The notes below the pieces were generated by a model. The model did no database searches. It saw only the letters and a program-made list of their open reading frames with translations, and was not told the origin of the DNA. The position numbers were made by a program, and so were the translations under genes. A DNA stretch of 64,000 nucleotides, from assembly GCF_900102615.1 (NCBI RefSeq), contig NZ_FMYV01000005.1, positions 124,001 through 188,000 on the forward strand. Reading direction: 5' to 3'. Below, one piece after another: positions 1 to 8,561 of this stretch (position 1 is the stretch's first letter; each line of letters begins with the position of its first letter). This stretch comes from Geotoga petraea. GTDB taxonomy: Bacteria; Thermotogota; Thermotogae; Petrotogales; Petrotogaceae.

Positions 1-634
1 TTGGAGCCAAATTTGAAAATACTGATATAACTCCGTCTCCTCCTGAAAGAATTAGAGGAAAAGCTTGATCATCGTTACCAGATAAAACCTTCATTTTGGA
101 AGAACAAAGATTTATTGTCTTCAAAACCTGGCTCATATCACCACTTGCTTCTTTAATTGCCACTATATTTTCTATTTTGGATAGTTCTTTTGCAGTTTCA
201 GGCAATATGTTAACCCCTGTTCTTGAAGGGACATTGTAGAGTATTATTGGTAGACTTGTATTTTCTGCTATATAGTTATAATTTTTTACAAGTCCTGCTT
301 GATTTGTTTTGTTGTAATAAGGGGTTACAATTAACAAACCATCTGCTCCATCTTCCTCAGCTATTTTGTTGAGCTTAAGTACTTTTTCGGTGTCATTTGA
401 ACCTGTCCCAACTATAACTGGTACTTGACCATTGGACATTTTGACAGCTATCTTAGTTAATTCTCTTCTCTCTTCAATTGAAATTGTTGGAGATTCTCCA
501 GTAGTTCCTAAAACTATCAAAGCATCTATTTCATTCTGTATTTGAAATTCAAGCAAAGCTTCGTATTTTTTGTAATCTATTTCCCCATTGTCTTTAAAAG
601 GGGTTATTAAAGCTGTTCCAACACCTCTAAACAT
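1..634 (-). CDS. dapA: 4-hydroxy-tetrahydrodipicolinate synthase, 3' part cut by window edge
   Basis: Condenses pyruvate with aspartate semialdehyde, the first committed step of lysine/diaminopimelate synthesis in the cytoplasm. The frame is open from the ATG at 634 to the left edge, giving 211 residues of an expected ~290, so the C-terminus lies outside. All catalytic residues fall at the E. coli DapA positions: T44-T45 in GTTGES, Y107 in TPYYN, Y133 in LYNVPSRTG, R138, and the Schiff-base lysine K161 in AIKEASGD. A GGAGGTC ribosome binding site lies 7 nt upstream. It is the third gene of asd-lysA-dapA; the ATG follows the lysA stop by one base, implying translational coupling. The whole operon is under the lysine riboswitch at 2900-3072. 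Confidence 0.96.
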   Translation of the reverse strand, partial: MFRGVGTALITPFKDNGEIDYKKYEALLEFQIQNEIDALIVLGTTGESPTISIEERRELTKIAVKMSNGQVPVIVGTGSNDTEKVLKLNKIAEEDGADGLLIVTPYYNKTNQAGLVKNYNYIAENTSLPIILYNVPSRTGVNILPETAKELSKIENIVAIKEASGDMSQVLKTINLCSSKMKVLSGNDDQAFPLILSGGDGVISVFSNLAP

Positions 635-635
635 A

Positions 636-1859
636 TTAAAGACCTCCTATAATTGTTTTTGTATAATCCTCGTAAGTTTCGTCTCTTCTTATTTTTTTTA
701 TCTTTTTATCTTTGGTATATAGATATTCCGCGTGCCTGAGTTTCCCATTATAGTTAAACCCCATGGAATGTCCATGTGCACCTGTATCGTGTATTGCCAG
801 TAAATTTCCTTCTGAAGTAAATGGAAGAACCCTACTTACAGCAAATTTATCGTTGTTTTCACAAAGTGACCCGACAACATCGTATTTCTCTTCTTCATTA
901 GTTTCAAAGGATAGATTGGTTATATGGTGATAACTACCATACATCCCAGGCCTCATGAGATCTGCCATTGTAGCGTCAACCCCCAAAAAATTTTTAAAAG
1001 TTTTCTTTTTCTTTATCACCTTTGTTACTAAGTATCCTGAATCACCTGTTACATATCTTCCGGATTCTGTAAATATTTTTGGTTTTTTATCAGTATGTTT
1101 AAAAAATTTTTCGTAGTTTTCTTTTATGCTTAAGGAAATTTCTTCCAAGTCTATTTTTTCTTCTGGCTTGTAAGGAATTCCAATTCCACCACCTATATTT
1201 ACAAAGTCAATTATTATTCCACATTCATCTTGAATATCTTTTGCAAACTCGAATATTGATTCTGTATAGTTTGAAAACATCTTGGGATTTTTTTCATTTG
1301 AAACTACCATTGTGTGTAACCCGATTTTTTCAAAACCTTTTTTATAAAGAAAATTTACTGCCTTTTTAATTTGCTCTTTTGTTGATCCAAATTTTGATTC
1401 TGTAGAATCTCCTATTATCTTGTTTTTAACGCCACCTGGATTTAATCTAAAACTTATTTTTTTTGGGGTCATCTTTTTTTCAAAAAGTTCAAAAATATCT
1501 TCATACCAATCGATATTTATTATACAGTTGTTTTTAATTGCAAATTCGTATTCTTCCAATGTTGTAAGGTTTGAAGTGAACATGATGTCTTTACCTTCAA
1601 ACCCTGAATCTATTGCTAATTTTATCTCATTAATAGATGCTGCGTCGACTCCACATTTATTTTCTTTCATTATTTTTAGTATGTGTGGGTTAGGATTCGC
1701 TTTAATGGCAAAAAATTGCTTGTAATCAGCCCAAACAAAAGCATTTTTTAGCTTATCTATTTTACTTAATATAGTACTTTCATCGTAAATGTTGAAAGGT
1801 GTTCCATTTTTATTTGCTATTTCAGACAGAACATCTTTTGGGATGCTTACATCTTTCAT
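636..1859 (-). CDS. lysA: Diaminopimelate decarboxylase
   Basis: PLP-dependent fold-III decarboxylase that converts meso-diaminopimelate to lysine, the last step of the pathway. The 407-residue length is normal. The PLP lysine is K53 in FFAIKANPN. H182 in LHTMVV corresponds to the family HVGS histidine, GGGIGIPY (223-230) binds the PLP phosphate, and ESGRYV (265-270) is the conserved substrate/PLP segment. The active-site cysteine is C333 in SLCENND, where most relatives read CESxD. The start overlaps the end of asd by 4 nt (ATGA-type), so the two are probably translationally coupled. Confidence 0.95.
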   Translation of the reverse strand: MKDVSIPKDVLSEIANKNGTPFNIYDESTILSKIDKLKNAFVWADYKQFFAIKANPNPHILKIMKENKCGVDAASINEIKLAIDSGFEGKDIMFTSNLTTLEEYEFAIKNNCIINIDWYEDIFELFEKKMTPKKISFRLNPGGVKNKIIGDSTESKFGSTKEQIKKAVNFLYKKGFEKIGLHTMVVSNEKNPKMFSNYTESIFEFAKDIQDECGIIIDFVNIGGGIGIPYKPEEKIDLEEISLSIKENYEKFFKHTDKKPKIFTESGRYVTGDSGYLVTKVIKKKKTFKNFLGVDATMADLMRPGMYGSYHHITNLSFETNEEEKYDVVGSLCENNDKFAVSRVLPFTSEGNLLAIHDTGAHGHSMGFNYNGKLRHAEYLYTKDKKIKKIRRDETYEDYTKTIIGGL

Positions 1860-2827
1860 AAATCTACTCCATTTATTTCAATGTGTTTTTTCATTATTCT
1901 TACAGCATTTGTTGCTGCACCAACTCTAACGTTGTTCGCCATGACCCAAATTAAAAATGTTCTTTCGTTTAACTGTCTCAACCGTGATACATAAGTCATT
2001 TTATCGTTTTCAATTTCCAGTGGAGTTATAATTTCATTATTAAACACAACATTTTCTGAATTTGCTATTAAATCCTCAACTAATTGAATATTTGTACTTT
2101 TTTTTGTCTTAAAAGTTATGGATTCTGAATGACCATAAACTACCGGAACTCTAACTGCGGTTGGAATGACTATTATTTCATCGTCTTCGTATATTTTTAT
2201 AGTTTCATTAACCATTTTCATTTCTTCTGTTGTGAATCCATTTTCTTCATAATCACCAATTTTTGGAATTACGTTTCTATGAATTTCCTTTTCAAAATGT
2301 TTTGAAACTTTGTGTCCTTTTTCTTGAGAAATTAATTCTTGAATTCCTTTGTTTCCAGCTCCAGATACAGCTTGGTAAGTAGAAACATTGATTTCCTCTA
2401 TTTTTAACTCTCTCTGAACGTTATTCAAAGCCAAAAGCATTTGAATTGTCGAACAGTTTGGGTTTGCTATAATCCCTCCATAACCTTTTAACTTATGACT
2501 GTTTATCTCTGGTACAACCAGAGGGATTTCCTTTTCCATCCTAAATGCTGATGAATTATCTATAACCACGCTACCGCTATCTGCAGCAATTGGAGCAAAG
2601 CGACTTGATATGTCTCCACCAGCCGAAAAAAGAACATAATCATATTCTTTTTTCATGGATTCTTCTTTCAGTTCTTTAACTACTAATTCTCTATCATTGT
2701 ATTCAAGAATTTCTCCCTCACTTTTTTTGCTTGCATACAAATCTAAGTCCTTTAAATTCAGATCTGATAACTCATCTACTATTTTTCTACCAACTTCTCC
2801 TGTTGCACCTACTACTGCTACTTTCAT
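1856..2827 (-). CDS. asd: Aspartate-semialdehyde dehydrogenase
   Basis: NADP-dependent enzyme that reduces aspartyl phosphate to aspartate semialdehyde, the branch point to lysine and threonine. The N-terminal nucleotide-binding loop is VVGATGEVG (5-13). The nucleophile is C125 in ANPNCST, and H233 in RVPVVYGHSE is the catalytic base. Length (323 aa) is normal. It is the first gene of the riboswitch-controlled lysine operon; the ATG has a CGGAGGTG ribosome binding site directly after the attenuator terminator. No aspartokinase gene is in the window. Confidence 0.95.
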   Translation of the reverse strand: MKVAVVGATGEVGRKIVDELSDLNLKDLDLYASKKSEGEILEYNDRELVVKELKEESMKKEYDYVLFSAGGDISSRFAPIAADSGSVVIDNSSAFRMEKEIPLVVPEINSHKLKGYGGIIANPNCSTIQMLLALNNVQRELKIEEINVSTYQAVSGAGNKGIQELISQEKGHKVSKHFEKEIHRNVIPKIGDYEENGFTTEEMKMVNETIKIYEDDEIIVIPTAVRVPVVYGHSESITFKTKKSTNIQLVEDLIANSENVVFNNEIITPLEIENDKMTYVSRLRQLNERTFLIWVMANNVRVGAATNAVRIMKKHIEINGVDL

Positions 2828-2840
2828 AGTTACACCTCCG

Positions 2841-2877
2841 AAAAATAAAAAACTCCCCTATTAAAAAGGAGAGTTTA
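2841..2877 (-). terminator. Attenuator terminator of the lysine riboswitch
   Basis: On the minus strand a 9-bp stem (AAACTCTCC pairing with GGGGAGTTT, one G-U) is followed by a run of T. It lies between the riboswitch aptamer and the asd ribosome binding site, which is the expected place for a lysine-responsive expression platform. In the family, lysine binding favours this terminator and switches the operon off. Confidence 0.85.
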
Positions 2878-2899
2878 TAATAAATTATATTTATTATCA

Positions 2900-3072
2900 T
2901 TTTGACGGCTCTCCACGTAAAACGTGACAGTAGTACAGGTATTATCTGTACTCCCAGAAAAGAGTTTTGAGTTTCTCTTTCCTTCGGCAACTTTACCTTT
3001 CACATATCTTCATAGCTTCCTCAAGCTCAGATATGTTACTCTTTTCAGTTGCGCCTCCGTTCGTAATACTAA
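2900..3072 (-). promoter_or_regulatory. Lysine riboswitch (L box) aptamer
   Basis: The minus-strand leader upstream of asd carries the L-box signature blocks in order: GAGGCGCAACTG near 3057, a purine-rich GTGAAAGG segment, GCCGAAGG, CTGGGAGTAC, and ACTGTCACG followed by GTGGAGAGC near 2905-2930. An intrinsic terminator follows. Genes downstream are asd, lysA and dapA, exactly the pathway this riboswitch controls. Aptamer edges are approximate. I found no strong consensus promoter in the 60 bases upstream. Confidence 0.92.
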
Positions 3073-3134
3073 CTATTTACTTATATTTAAAATAACATTT
3101 TAAAATTAACTAAAAATAAACTTATTGTTAAAAT

Positions 3135-5075
3135 TCAATTTTCTGGAATTACAAACACTTGGTTTGGAAATATCAAATCAGGATTTTCTATGTTGTTTTT
3201 CTCAGCAATAGACTTATAATCTACCCCGTATATTCTTGATATCTTTAAAAGCCAATCACCAGACTCTACAGAATATTTCAGAGTAATTTGTTCTGCCATA
3301 TCTTTTATATCATTGTAAGTTAAAGGTACTGTGTTGTCTATAGTTAAGCTGCCATCATTGAATATCTTTTCCGCTTTAATTCTGTGAATCTTATTCCAGT
3401 TTGTTCCAATGATTTCCCAATTTTGATCTGGGAACTCTTTTAATATACCATTTTTAACGTTTATTATATAATCCTCTATAAAATCTGGTATATAATAATT
3501 TTTGTATTTTTCAACATCTTTAGAGCTCAAAACCACCTTAGGTAATTCTTCAGTGAATATTTCTCCATTCTTACTAAATTCGTTTTCTGCTCTTTCTGAA
3601 TTAGTAACCAATAAGTATTTTTCTTGATCATATATAGTGTTGCTTCCATAATCTGTCAAATCTACAATTCTGTTTCCATATTCTTTACTAATATCTATTC
3701 TATAATTTATTCCTTTGAAAATATCGTAAAGCTCATGATCTTTACTTGAGCGAGTTATTGTTAAATGCTCTTTTTTATAGGTGTCGTAAAATTCAACAGA
3801 CCATTCTAAATAATCTTTTAGCTGTTTACCAGTCATTTCAACTATATATAAAGTATTTTTCTTTGGGTAGAATTTGTTTATGTACCTTTTAGATATCTCG
3901 TTATTTATTTCTAAATTTTCAGTATATATAGGGGTTGAAGATATTTTTATTTCTTTTTCAAAGATTTGATTTGCATAGTATAGCTGAACTTCATTGATAA
4001 AATCGGTAATTTTTGTTGGTTTTAACCAATAACTATCTATTTGATCTAACCCTTTTTCATAAAAAAAGTCTTGATTAACAACTTCCCCTATAATTTTCGT
4101 TAAGCTCTCTAAAGAATTTTCATGATATTGAATAAAAATTTCTTCTATTCTATGTAATGGTAGTATAACTCTATCGTCATTTTTTACAGGGATCTTGTTA
4201 ATTGTTGCTTCATCTTTTTTTATGTTGTAATATATATTAAAAAGTGTTTCAGAAGAGTTATTTATAATAAATTCTCTTGATGAATCAGTATACTTGTTAT
4301 TTATAATGAATCTATTTTTGTCCTCAAACCTTTCAACTAAAATTTGAATATCTTCCGAAGAGATAATCTCTTCTACTTCATTTCCAAAAACAATGTTTTT
4401 AAAAGATTTTGTAGCATGTGGGGTTAACAATAAATCTAATTTTAAATCAAAACCTTTTATAACATTAAAATCATTTTTAGAAGTTATCCACAAATCGTAG
4501 TTTAGATCTTCAAAAGATTCAAAAATAGCGTTTACCATTTCTTTGTCGCTATTTTTTGAAAAAGTATCACCCAAATTTATAAGAATATCTTCTTCTTCAA
4601 CCTGTTCTTCTATTAATTTCGCCAATTGAGAAAAGCTTCCATCGTAATCTTTTTTATCGTATTCATAGTCATATGTTGTAAAGTCTCCTTTTATATTTGA
4701 AGTGAAATACATGTTTAGAAAAACATTTTCATCAGATACATCTGTAATCTTAGTACTATTTTCTGTTGGCTCTTGTTTATCAACCTTTGATTGCATTGAA
4801 CTGTCTGTTGTTGCTTCATTAACAAGATCAGTTGTAATAGTACTGTTTTCAGTAAATTTCAGTTTGTCAATAATTGTTGATTGAGTTGAAATGTCTGTTG
4901 TTGCTTCATTTTCTGGGTTATAATCATCTTCAAAAATAGTCTCAGCTGTATTTCCATTTTCTTGGGAATTTTCTAAATTTAAATTCTCTTGATTCCCATT
5001 TAAAGTAAAAATAAATACAGTTATTAATAATATGATAACTATAAAAATCATCCATAAAACATTCTTTTTATTCAT
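3135..5075 (-). CDS. Anchored 5'-nucleotidase-like protein with degenerate active site and C-terminal LysM
   Basis: A 646-residue exported protein. The start at 5075 is chosen because GGAGG lies before it; an upstream in-frame ATG at 5108 has no ribosome binding site. One membrane segment lies at about residues 8-25, then a Ser/Thr/Asp/Glu-rich spacer with a 30-residue duplication, a UshA/CpdB-type metallophosphatase domain, the 5'-nucleotidase C-terminal domain (recognisable YIVEMTGKQLKDYLEW and the segment around GNRIVDLTDYG), and a LysM domain at the extreme C-terminus (YSVESGDWLLKI...FPNQVFVIP). The metal motifs are broken: TSNIKGDF instead of TSDxHG and SKNDFN instead of GNHEFN; only the GD of LGDTF remains. 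It is therefore probably not an active nucleotidase. LysM suggests binding to peptidoglycan; the real role is unknown. Confidence 0.8.
   Translation of the reverse strand: MNKKNVLWMIFIVIILLITVFIFTLNGNQENLNLENSQENGNTAETIFEDDYNPENEATTDISTQSTIIDKLKFTENSTITTDLVNEATTDSSMQSKVDKQEPTENSTKITDVSDENVFLNMYFTSNIKGDFTTYDYEYDKKDYDGSFSQLAKLIEEQVEEEDILINLGDTFSKNSDKEMVNAIFESFEDLNYDLWITSKNDFNVIKGFDLKLDLLLTPHATKSFKNIVFGNEVEEIISSEDIQILVERFEDKNRFIINNKYTDSSREFIINNSSETLFNIYYNIKKDEATINKIPVKNDDRVILPLHRIEEIFIQYHENSLESLTKIIGEVVNQDFFYEKGLDQIDSYWLKPTKITDFINEVQLYYANQIFEKEIKISSTPIYTENLEINNEISKRYINKFYPKKNTLYIVEMTGKQLKDYLEWSVEFYDTYKKEHLTITRSSKDHELYDIFKGINYRIDISKEYGNRIVDLTDYGSNTIYDQEKYLLVTNSERAENEFSKNGEIFTEELPKVVLSSKDVEKYKNYYIPDFIEDYIINVKNGILKEFPDQNWEIIGTNWNKIHRIKAEKIFNDGSLTIDNTVPLTYNDIKDMAEQITLKYSVESGDWLLKISRIYGVDYKSIAEKNNIENPDLIFPNQVFVIPEN
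4731..4910 (-). repeat. Two tandem ~90-nt units inside the nucleotidase-like gene
   Basis: Two adjacent units with a 90-nt period encode similar 30-residue segments that both begin NEATTD and contain TENST followed by an ITD- or TTD-like end. On the plus strand both units share the stretch TGTCTGTTGTTGCTTCATT. They lie in the low-complexity spacer after the membrane anchor, so the duplication lengthens the linker. Confidence 0.75.
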
Positions 5076-5122
5076 AATATGCCTCCAAAAGACATTAATT
5101 TTATTCATATAATTTTATAAAT

Positions 5123-5150
5123 TTGACTTAAATTGTATTTGATTTATAAT
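5123..5150 (+). promoter_or_regulatory. Sigma-70-type promoter for the class II aldolase gene
   Basis: TTGACT (5123-5128), a 16-nt spacer and TATAAT (5145-5150) precede the aldolase start at 5213. Predicted from sequence only. Confidence 0.65.
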
Positions 5151-5212
5151 TGTATCGTAATTAAAATTATACCATAATTATTTAGTATGATTTAATATGG
5201 GAGGAATTTTTA

Positions 5213-5860
5213 ATGAAAAGTTTTTTGGATGAAAGATTAGAATTAACCAACGCCTGTAAAAAAATTGCAAATGATAACTTAGTAAAAGGAACTTGGGGGA
5301 ATTTTTCAATTAAAGTTAAAGATAAAATTATCATAACCCCATCTGGATATTCTTATGAGTTGATGACTCCAAACGATTTGGTTATAATTAATTTAGAAGG
5401 AAATATTCTGGAAGGCGATAGAGTTCCGTCTTCTGAATGGATGATGCATTCTGAAATTTATAAAAAAAGAAAGGACGTGGACATCATTTTACACACACAT
5501 CCAAAATATTCTTCAATTGCATCTGTGACTATGGATGAAATCCCTTCTTTAATAGAAGATAGTGCAATGATTTTAGGGCCTTATATAAAAGTTACCGATT
5601 ATAAATTACCAGGAACAAGGGATTTAGCAGTTGAAACTGTTAATAAGATAGGAGATAATAACGCAGTTGTTATGAGAAATCACGGACTGGTTACAGTCGG
5701 AAACTCTTTCAATGAAGTCATTTCTGCAGCTCATATAGTAGAAAAGAATATCATGATCTACATTGAAGCTTTGAAACTTGGTAAAGGTATACATTATATT
5801 AACGATGAAGATTTGAAAATGTTGAGAGACAAATACTTTAAGTCTTATAGACAAAAGTAA
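5213..5860 (+). CDS. Class II aldolase/adducin family protein (L-fuculose-phosphate aldolase type)
   Basis: Zinc-dependent aldolase family; members cleave sugar phosphates such as L-fuculose 1-phosphate, L-ribulose 5-phosphate or 5-methylthioribulose 1-phosphate. The 215-residue protein has the early GNFSIKV and ITPSGYSYE segments, the acidic SSEWMMH segment, zinc-ligand histidines in LHTHPKYSS and the later RNHGLVTVG histidine. A GGGAGGAA ribosome binding site precedes the ATG. It is a single-gene unit with its own promoter and terminator. No sugar-catabolism neighbour identifies the substrate. Confidence 0.85.
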   Translation: MKSFLDERLELTNACKKIANDNLVKGTWGNFSIKVKDKIIITPSGYSYELMTPNDLVIINLEGNILEGDRVPSSEWMMHSEIYKKRKDVDIILHTHPKYSSIASVTMDEIPSLIEDSAMILGPYIKVTDYKLPGTRDLAVETVNKIGDNNAVVMRNHGLVTVGNSFNEVISAAHIVEKNIMIYIEALKLGKGIHYINDEDLKMLRDKYFKSYRQK

Positions 5861-5887
5861 AGCAAGGGGTTTAATCCCCTTGCTTTA
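5858..5887. terminator. Bidirectional terminator between convergent genes
   Basis: A perfect stem (AAAGCAAGGGG paired with CCCCTTGCTTT, loop TTTAAT) begins at the aldolase stop codon. It also lies just downstream of the convergent Nif3-like gene, so it can serve both strands. Confidence 0.85.
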
Positions 5888-5923
5888 TGCATTTAAATTG
5901 GGATAAGACATAAATTCGTCTAT

Positions 5924-6655
5924 TTAAACTTCGTTGTAATATTCGAAATATTTTACCTCTAAGTCAAATTTTTCTTCCAAATATTTCCCCAATCTCTTTA
6001 TACCAAAAGTTTCGGTAGAATAATGACCAGCATTTATGAAATTAACTCCCATGTCTTTTGCAATATCTCTTGTATGCTCTTCCACTGAGCCAGTAATATA
6101 TGTGTCAACTTCGGGGTCGAGTTTTTCTATGAAATTAGCTCCGCTACCAGATACAACTGTAATATTTTTTGAATATTTTTTATTTTCATAATATATAAGT
6201 TTTTGATTGTTAATAATTTCTTTTACTTGTTTTATTAAATTTTGAAATTCAACTTTCTCCTTTAATTTACCTTTGTACCCAAATGTAAATTCTTCAACTA
6301 TTTCTATTCCCAATTTTCTTAAAAATTCTGAATTATTTCCGTATTCAAAGCTTGCATCAAGAGGTAGATGGTATCCCAACAATGATATATCATTTTTAAT
6401 AAGATTTTCTATTCTTTTCTTTTTGTATCCAGTTATATCTATAACCCCTTTTCCAAACAAACCGTGGTGAACCAATATGGCATCTGGTCCCCAAGACTTT
6501 ACACTTTCAAAAAAAGTGTTGTTATAAGAAACCCCAATAGCTATTTTTTTTACTTCATGTCTACCTTCAACTTGTATTCCATTTTTACAATAATCATCAA
6601 ACTGTTCAACCTTAAGTATTTCATTTATATGTTTTTCCAAATCAAATAGGTTCAC
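5924..6655 (-). CDS. Nif3-like dinuclear metal centre protein
   Basis: Nif3/YqfO/YbgI family, often annotated as type 2 GTP cyclohydrolase I; the physiological reaction is uncertain for most members. The 243-residue protein carries metal-ligand motifs VHHGLFG (about 61-67), GYHLPLDAS and near the C-terminus NAGHYSTE. GSGANFIEKL is also characteristic. The long inserted domain present in some homologues is absent. The start is GTG at 6655 with GAGGTGAT upstream. It is the distal gene of a two-gene unit with the adenosine-specific kinase, 4 nt away. Confidence 0.88.
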   Translation of the reverse strand: MNLFDLEKHINEILKVEQFDDYCKNGIQVEGRHEVKKIAIGVSYNNTFFESVKSWGPDAILVHHGLFGKGVIDITGYKKKRIENLIKNDISLLGYHLPLDASFEYGNNSEFLRKLGIEIVEEFTFGYKGKLKEKVEFQNLIKQVKEIINNQKLIYYENKKYSKNITVVSGSGANFIEKLDPEVDTYITGSVEEHTRDIAKDMGVNFINAGHYSTETFGIKRLGKYLEEKFDLEVKYFEYYNEV

Positions 6656-6659
6656 TTTA

Positions 6660-7151
6660 TCACCTCTTATAACCTGTTATATTTCTCAAGAAATCATACC
6701 TTTTCTTTTTGTCTTCTTCTTCTTCAATCCCTTTAGGAACATATCCATCGATAACTCCTAAAACACCTCTACCTTGTTCTGTTTCTGCAACTACAACTTG
6801 TAAAGGATTAGCTGTTGCTGCAAATATGTTTAAAATTTCCTGCACATTCATTAGCTGATTTTTTATACTTATAGGAAATCCATTTTTTATAATCAAAACA
6901 AAAACATGGCCTGCAGCAATTTTTTTTGCATTTTCTACTGCTGTATCAATTAGATGATCGTTATTTCCTTCGTATCTTATTAAGCAAGGCCCAGATGCTT
7001 CATTAAATGCAAACCCAAATTCTAAATTAGGGTTAACTGTTGATAGTACTTCGTATACATCTTCCACAGTTTTTATAAAATGAGACTGTCCAACTATGAT
7101 ATTTGTGTCTTCAGGTATTTTTAAATTCACTACATCAAAATTTATGTTCAT
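6660..7151 (-). CDS. Adenosine-specific kinase (DUF355 family)
   Basis: Small 163-residue protein of the PF04008 family, whose thermophile members are reported to bind adenosine and phosphorylate it. Recognisable conserved blocks are [41 protein letters not shown] and the very conserved [19 protein letters not shown]. It is the first gene of a pair with the Nif3-like gene and has a promoter at 7185-7213. It diverges from the MerR-fusion gene. Function is by family only. Confidence 0.88.
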   Translation of the reverse strand: MNINFDVVNLKIPEDTNIIVGQSHFIKTVEDVYEVLSTVNPNLEFGFAFNEASGPCLIRYEGNNDHLIDTAVENAKKIAAGHVFVLIIKNGFPISIKNQLMNVQEILNIFAATANPLQVVVAETEQGRGVLGVIDGYVPKGIEEEEDKKKRYDFLRNITGYKR

Positions 7152-7184
7152 TTTTATCCCTCCCAGTATTTTTGTCTTACTACT

Positions 7185-7213
7185 ATTTTAATTAATAATA
7201 ATATAAAAATCAA
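7185..7213 (-). promoter_or_regulatory. Promoter for the adenosine-specific kinase/Nif3 unit
   Basis: Read on the minus strand: TTGATT (7213-7208), a 17-nt spacer and TAAAAT (7190-7185). It lies in the divergent region shared with the MerR-type gene; on the plus strand only a -10-like TATAAT at 7266-7271 is evident, without a good -35. Confidence 0.6.
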
Positions 7214-7307
7214 GAAAGGTTAATATTTAAGTATTCTTATTATTTTTTATTTAATTTTAAAATGATATAATATTTATTAAGTGCTGATGAATCTTTGGGG
7301 GTGGAAT

Positions 7308-8534
7308 ATGAAAATTGGAAAATTCGCAAAAAATAATAATTTGACAATTGACACGGTCAGGTATTATGTTGAATTGGGTTTATTACTACCTGAAAAAGTC
7401 AACAACCAATTTTCTTTCGATGAAAAATGTCAGAAAGATCTGGAAGAAATTATCAGTTTAAAAAACATGAGGTTTTCTATTTCACAAATCCAAAGTATTT
7501 TTTCAGTTAGAAGATTCACAAAAATTATAAACGATGATGAATTGAATTATTATGTGTCTTTTTTTGAAAATAAAAAGAATGAGTTGTTAAAAGAGAAGAA
7601 GGAAATAGATAAATCAATTAAAAATATTGAAAATAAAATTGTTGAAATTAAAAACAATTATAAAGAAAAAAATGTTGAGTTTGGAATCCCTGTCATTTTT
7701 ATCCAAAATTTTTCTTGTCCAAATTGTAATAAACAATTGAATTTGGTCAAAGGTAATATTGAAAACAACCAATTATTTAATGGAGAGTTTAATTGTGAAT
7801 GTGGATATAAAGCTGAAGTAATAGATGGAATTTTGGTTACAGGTACCGCAGAAACTTCTACCCCTAAAAATCTTGAAAAAGATAACCCAGGAAATATTTT
7901 TGTTAAAAAAACAAATATGTCTTTTGCAAATTTGATTTATAAGGGTATGTCTTGGATTTACAAGAGATTAAACCAAACTGATCTAAGTGATAAAATAATT
8001 CTTGAAATAGGTACAGGCTCAGGCTTTTTTTTAAAAAAGCTTATAGATTCTTTAGATGAAAGATCAGTTTACATAGCTATAGACAATAATTTGGAATTTC
8101 TAAAATCAACCAAGAAGTACCTTCAAGCAATTGGTAAAAAAGCAAACATTATTTTTATTGCATGTGATTTTAAAGATATACCACTAAAAAACGATATGGC
8201 AGATATACTCTTGGATGTTTACGGTACTGCTGATGATTCCTTGGATAAAGATTTTTATCCAATTAGAGACACCAAACACTTGTTAAAGAAAAACGGTGTA
8301 TGGTACGGTACCTATATACATTTCAACGATAATTCAAAAACACTGAATACTATAAATAAAAAAGCTAGAGAAAAATACAAATCAGATTTTATAAAAAAAT
8401 CTTTTTCTAAAAATGGATTCAATGAACAGGAGGTAAGTTTTTTAGGGAAAGCAACTAAATATGGTGAATCTGAGCCTTTTATTGTTGATGGTGATACTGT
8501 TTATCATTGGGGTTTTGTTTGTAGAAAACTTTAA
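7308..8534 (+). CDS. MerR-type regulator fused to zinc ribbon and SAM methyltransferase
   Basis: A 408-residue three-part protein. The ATG at 7308 is chosen because GGGGGTGG precedes it; an upstream GTG at 7281 has no such site. Residues 1-~70 are a MerR winged helix-turn-helix (IGKFAKNNNLTIDTVRYY). Next comes a coiled coil rich in Lys/Glu (~75-120), then a small Cys cluster (CPNC and, about 27 residues later, CEC) resembling the metal site in RlmA-like methyltransferases. A class I methyltransferase domain follows (ILEIGTGSGFFL near residue 240, acidic IAIDNN strand end). The C-terminal domain may modify or sense a small molecule, with the MerR part as switch; this is inference. The next gene, 28 nt downstream, is probably co-transcribed. 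Confidence 0.82.
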   Translation: MKIGKFAKNNNLTIDTVRYYVELGLLLPEKVNNQFSFDEKCQKDLEEIISLKNMRFSISQIQSIFSVRRFTKIINDDELNYYVSFFENKKNELLKEKKEIDKSIKNIENKIVEIKNNYKEKNVEFGIPVIFIQNFSCPNCNKQLNLVKGNIENNQLFNGEFNCECGYKAEVIDGILVTGTAETSTPKNLEKDNPGNIFVKKTNMSFANLIYKGMSWIYKRLNQTDLSDKIILEIGTGSGFFLKKLIDSLDERSVYIAIDNNLEFLKSTKKYLQAIGKKANIIFIACDFKDIPLKNDMADILLDVYGTADDSLDKDFYPIRDTKHLLKKNGVWYGTYIHFNDNSKTLNTINKKAREKYKSDFIKKSFSKNGFNEQEVSFLGKATKYGESEPFIVDGDTVYHWGFVCRKL

Positions 8535-8561
8535 CAATCTTTTGAATAAGGAGTATTAATT

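Noticed and set aside
5076-5108. Upstream ATG for the nucleotidase-like gene
   Set aside because: It has no ribosome binding site, whereas GGAGG lies inside this segment before the ATG at 5075.
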